Assembly: GCA_009782015.1 (NCBI GenBank)
Contig: WQUP01000248.1
Coordinates: 1-8,920, forward strand
Source of the DNA: Endomicrobiia bacterium
GTDB taxonomy: Bacteria > Elusimicrobiota > Endomicrobiia > Endomicrobiales > Endomicrobiaceae
DNA: 8,920 nt
Direction: 5' to 3'
Shown here: in pieces, positions 7,847-8,920 of the stretch
Layout of the letters: the number at the start of each line of letters is the position of its first letter
Numbering within the stretch: the first letter of the stretch is position 1
Position numbers and translations under genes: made by a program
Notes under the pieces: generated by a model
Seen by the model: only the letters and a program-made list of their open reading frames with translations
What the model was told of the DNA's origin: nothing
Databases searched by the model: none

Positions 7847-7930
7847 CAGTTAATAGTTAATAGTGAATAGGTAATAGTTTTGGAGCGGTTTCGCCGCAAT
7901 TATTAACTATTAATTATTCACTATTAACTG
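7847..7930. repeat. Palindrome of TAGTTAA heptad arms between the nucleotidyltransferase gene and xseA
   Basis: The left arm at 7847-7879 matches the reverse complement of the right arm at 7898-7930 in 28 of 33 positions. The arms are built of seven-base units: CAGTTAA, TAGTTAA, TAGTGAA, TAGGTAA. The 18-base centre can itself pair as GCGG-TTTCG-CCGC. The right arm runs into the nucleotidyltransferase gene and provides its TAA stop (7924-7926), with an in-phase TAG immediately after. It fills nearly all of the 92-bp gap upstream of xseA. Confidence 0.88.
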
Positions 7931-8373
7931 TCTTTTTTCAGCATTTCCAAGTCGGCTAAATCTTTGGTTCTTCCCGAGGCCGATTTGTTTCTGATTATAT
8001 CAGCTTTTGACAAAACTCTGATTTTGATGTCGTCTATATTTACGATTTTGGAACGTTTATAAGCTTTTTTGAAATCTAAACCGTCAACAGAAGTGATAAT
8101 ATCAATTCTTCTCGGAGCAACCCCTATCTGAAAAATCAGGTTATCCTGCTGAAAATCTTCCGTTTTAACATCCTGTACAGGCGCGCCGAAACGTTTTAGA
8201 GACTTCATAACCGCATCGGCATTTTTCATATCGGCAACTATCCAAATATCAATATCCATAGTCGCGCGCGGATATCCGTGAACAGCCATGGCATATGCTC
8301 CGACTAAGATAAACTTAACCTTTTCTTCGTTTAATATTGACAATATGTCTCTGTAATCTTTGTTGAGCATCAT
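7924..8373 (-). CDS. Nucleotidyltransferase-fold protein (GS/DxD type)
   Basis: A 149-residue protein with the polymerase-beta-like nucleotidyltransferase signature. The early loop is FILVGAYAMAVHGYPRATMD, followed at once by DIDIWI, the usual metal-binding DxD. A third acidic strand, RRIDIITSVDGLDF, comes later, and the C-terminus has a KADIIRNKSASGRTKDLADLE helix region typical of small NTases of the AbiEii/DUF6036 kind. Such proteins often act in two-gene modules, some of them toxin-antitoxin or phage-defence systems, but the substrate here is unknown. The start is the first ATG of an ATGATG pair at 8371-8373, because GGAGG lies five bases before it; an upstream TTG at 8400 has no such site. 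It overlaps the preceding small gene by 59 bp. Its stop codon lies in the heptad repeat. Confidence 0.8.
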   Translation of the reverse strand: MMLNKDYRDILSILNEEKVKFILVGAYAMAVHGYPRATMDIDIWIVADMKNADAVMKSLKRFGAPVQDVKTEDFQQDNLIFQIGVAPRRIDIITSVDGLDFKKAYKRSKIVNIDDIKIRVLSKADIIRNKSASGRTKDLADLEMLKKDS

Positions 8374-8500
8374 ATTTGCCTCCGAGAGAGCATGCCTCAA
8401 CCGTCAAAGGCCAAACATAGCCCAGACGTTCAGCCATGGAACCTTTGACATAATAACTATCATCATTAAGTTGTTTTTTAGTCAGAGTGATTTTTTTCAT
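8315..8500 (-). CDS. Small conserved-looking protein paired with the nucleotidyltransferase
   Basis: A 61-residue basic protein, not identified by name. It starts at ATG 8498-8500 with only a weak ribosome site. The middle ERLGYVWPLTVEACSLGG and the end DAQQRLQRHIVNIKRRKG resemble a pattern I have seen in small proteins encoded just before nucleotidyltransferase genes: a tryptophan-containing helix, then RLQRH and a basic tail. This is recollection, not a search result. The last 59 bp overlap the nucleotidyltransferase gene in another frame, so the two are probably translationally coupled and may act as a pair, for example regulator or antitoxin with enzyme. No membrane segment or signal peptide is seen. 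Confidence 0.6.
   Translation of the reverse strand: MKKITLTKKQLNDDSYYVKGSMAERLGYVWPLTVEACSLGGKYDAQQRLQRHIVNIKRRKG
8379..8383 (-). promoter_or_regulatory. Shine-Dalgarno deciding the nucleotidyltransferase start
   Basis: GGAGG on the minus strand with the spacer CAAAT before ATGATG. It lies inside the upstream small gene and argues against the longer TTG-initiated reading from 8400. Confidence 0.75.
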
Positions 8501-8535
8501 ATATAACCGCTGAAAACAACAATTTTATCTTCTGG

Positions 8536-8565
8536 ATTGCCACGGCAACTTCGTTGCCTCGCAAT
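8536..8565. repeat. Two-part hairpin of the GTCA...ATC frame family
   Basis: Outer stem ATTGC (8536-8540) with GCAAT (8561-8565); inner perfect 6-bp stem GGCAAC (8544-8549) with GTTGCC (8553-8558) around a three-base loop. On the minus strand it reads CCGTCATTGC...GCAATCC. The flanking bases are shared with the hairpin at 3337-3358, while the stem sequence differs. Confidence 0.75.
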
Positions 8566-8590
8566 GACGGCAAACGCCGCAGCTGTTACA

Positions 8591-8610
8591 TATTAACTAT
8601 TCACTATTGA
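8591..8610. repeat. Lone partial arm of the TAGTTAA repeat
   Basis: These 20 bases match 18 of 20 positions of the right arm at 7908-7927, in the same orientation. No opposite arm is nearby. It lies just outside the left terminal repeat of the element beginning at 8617. Confidence 0.6.
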
Positions 8611-8666
8611 AATATAGGGTCTCTCTAAAAACCTCTAAAATCTAAAACCGACACGACCCAATTGGC

Positions 8667-8690
8667 GTCATCCCGAACTTGTTTCGGGAT
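8667..8690. repeat. GTCA-frame hairpin inside the MITE-like element, left copy
   Basis: Stem CCCGAA (8672-8677) with TTCGGG (8683-8688) around CTTGT, preceded by GTCAT and followed by ATCTC. An inverted near-copy at 8750-8773 matches in 22 of 24 positions, so the two can also pair with each other over about 24 bp. A further perfect 7-bp stem, CGGAAGT with ACTTCCG, follows at 8693-8708. Confidence 0.7.
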
Positions 8691-8803
8691 CTCGGAAGTT
8701 TACTTCCGAAACTTGTTTCAGCATCTCGTCATGAAAACATTAACGGCATATCCCGAAACAAGTTCATGATGACACATTAGGTGGCATACTGAACGGCATG
8801 TCA

Positions 8804-8822
8804 CCCTGAACTCGTTTCAGGG
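8804..8822. repeat. GTCA-frame hairpin inside the MITE-like element, right copy
   Basis: A perfect 7-bp stem CCCTGAA (8804-8810) with TTCAGGG (8816-8822) around CTCGT, preceded by TGTCA and followed by TCAGG. It differs from the copy at 8667-8690 in paired positions on both sides of the stem. Confidence 0.7.
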
Positions 8823-8863
8823 TCAGGATTGACACAACTGCGGGGTTTTTAGAAACACCCAAT

Positions 8864-8920
8864 AAGTAATAAGTAACAAGTACTAAGTACGGCAACGTCA
8901 AAAACTTTTTGTCTTTACTT
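8864..8920. repeat. AAGTAAT heptad repeat, cut by the window edge
   Basis: Tandem seven-base units AAGTAAT, AAGTAAC, AAGTACT and AAGTACG at 8864-8891 lead into TACGGCAACGTCAAAAAC (8888-8905). That core matches 16 of 18 positions of 5346-5363 in the GAGTGRA palindrome. TTTACTT at 8914-8920 looks like the start of the opposite arm, which would continue past the window. Confidence 0.6.

Larger units (their letters stand above)
8617..8860. mobile_element. MITE-like non-autonomous element with 19-bp terminal inverted repeats
   Basis: The left end, GGGTCTCTCTAAAAACCTC at 8617-8635, and the reverse complement of the right end at 8842-8860, GGGTGTTTCTAAAAACCCC, match in 16 of 19 positions. The 244-bp interior has no reading frame of note. 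It holds an internal inverted repeat (8667-8690 against 8750-8773, 22 of 24 matching) and three small perfect hairpins. I see no clear target-site duplication: the flanks are ATATA on the left and AATAA on the right. A short element with terminal inverted repeats and no transposase is best read as a remnant or a MITE moved by a transposase elsewhere. Confidence 0.6.
8501..8920. other. Gene-free, repeat-filled stretch
   Basis: I find no credible reading frame, tRNA or rRNA in these 420 bases. They contain, left to right: a GTCA-frame hairpin, one arm of the TAGTTAA repeat, a MITE-like element with its own hairpins, and the start of an AAGTAAT heptad repeat that runs off the window. A promoter for the leftward genes should lie in or beyond this stretch, but no clear -35/-10 pair stands out next to the gene start at 8500. 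Confidence 0.7.

Noticed and set aside
8374..8400. Longer nucleotidyltransferase starting at TTG 8400
   Set aside because: It has no ribosome site, whereas GGAGG sits exactly before the ATG at 8373. The nine extra residues are not needed by the fold.
8501..8530. Promoter with TTGTTG and TATATA before the small gene
   Set aside because: The two hexamers are only about 11 bases apart, far from the usual 17, so this is not supportable.
8899..8911. CAAAAACTTTTTG as an intrinsic terminator
   Set aside because: The stem is A/T only with one loop base and has no G+C-rich part. It sits in the centre of a heptad repeat.

Overview
The window reads as a piece of a bacterial chromosome. Every convincing gene lies on the minus strand, so transcription runs from the right-hand end towards position 1. 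In that order the genes are: a small protein and an overlapping nucleotidyltransferase-fold protein; xseA and xseB (exonuclease VII); ispA (farnesyl/geranylgeranyl diphosphate synthase); dxs (DXP synthase); a tlyA gene broken by one in-frame stop codon; a type II restriction endonuclease and its DNA methyltransferase; and the first 210 codons of leuS, which runs off the left edge.

The run xseA-xseB-ispA-dxs-tlyA is a gene order found in many bacteria that make isoprenoids by the MEP pathway. Dxs makes 1-deoxy-D-xylulose 5-phosphate, and IspA later condenses the resulting C5 units. XseA and XseB form one nuclease and their genes overlap by 8 bp. The restriction-modification pair sits between tlyA and leuS with only 18 and 15 bp on its two sides. 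It looks more AT-rich than its neighbours and was probably acquired, yet it is packed like a native part of the transcription unit.

The gaps between genes hold dense small repeats of at least three kinds. (1) Palindromes whose arms are tandem heptads of the loose form NAGTNAN, in three versions (GAGTGRA, TAGTTAA, AAGTAAT); two of these versions share nearly the same core next to the loop. (2) Short hairpins with different stem sequences but a shared GTCA...ATC frame. (3) A 244-bp MITE-like element with 19-bp imperfect terminal inverted repeats at 8617-8860. Several repeat arms touch or overlap gene ends and supply the stop codons of dxs and the nucleotidyltransferase gene. The last 420 bases hold no gene and consist mostly of these repeats.

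The moderate-to-low G+C content, the repeat-rich gaps, an acquired R-M system and a freshly broken gene would suit a host-associated or gut bacterium. The style reminds me of Elusimicrobiota/Endomicrobia, but this is a low-confidence impression and no marker here proves it. I see no rRNA, tRNA, CRISPR array, phage gene or transposase gene.
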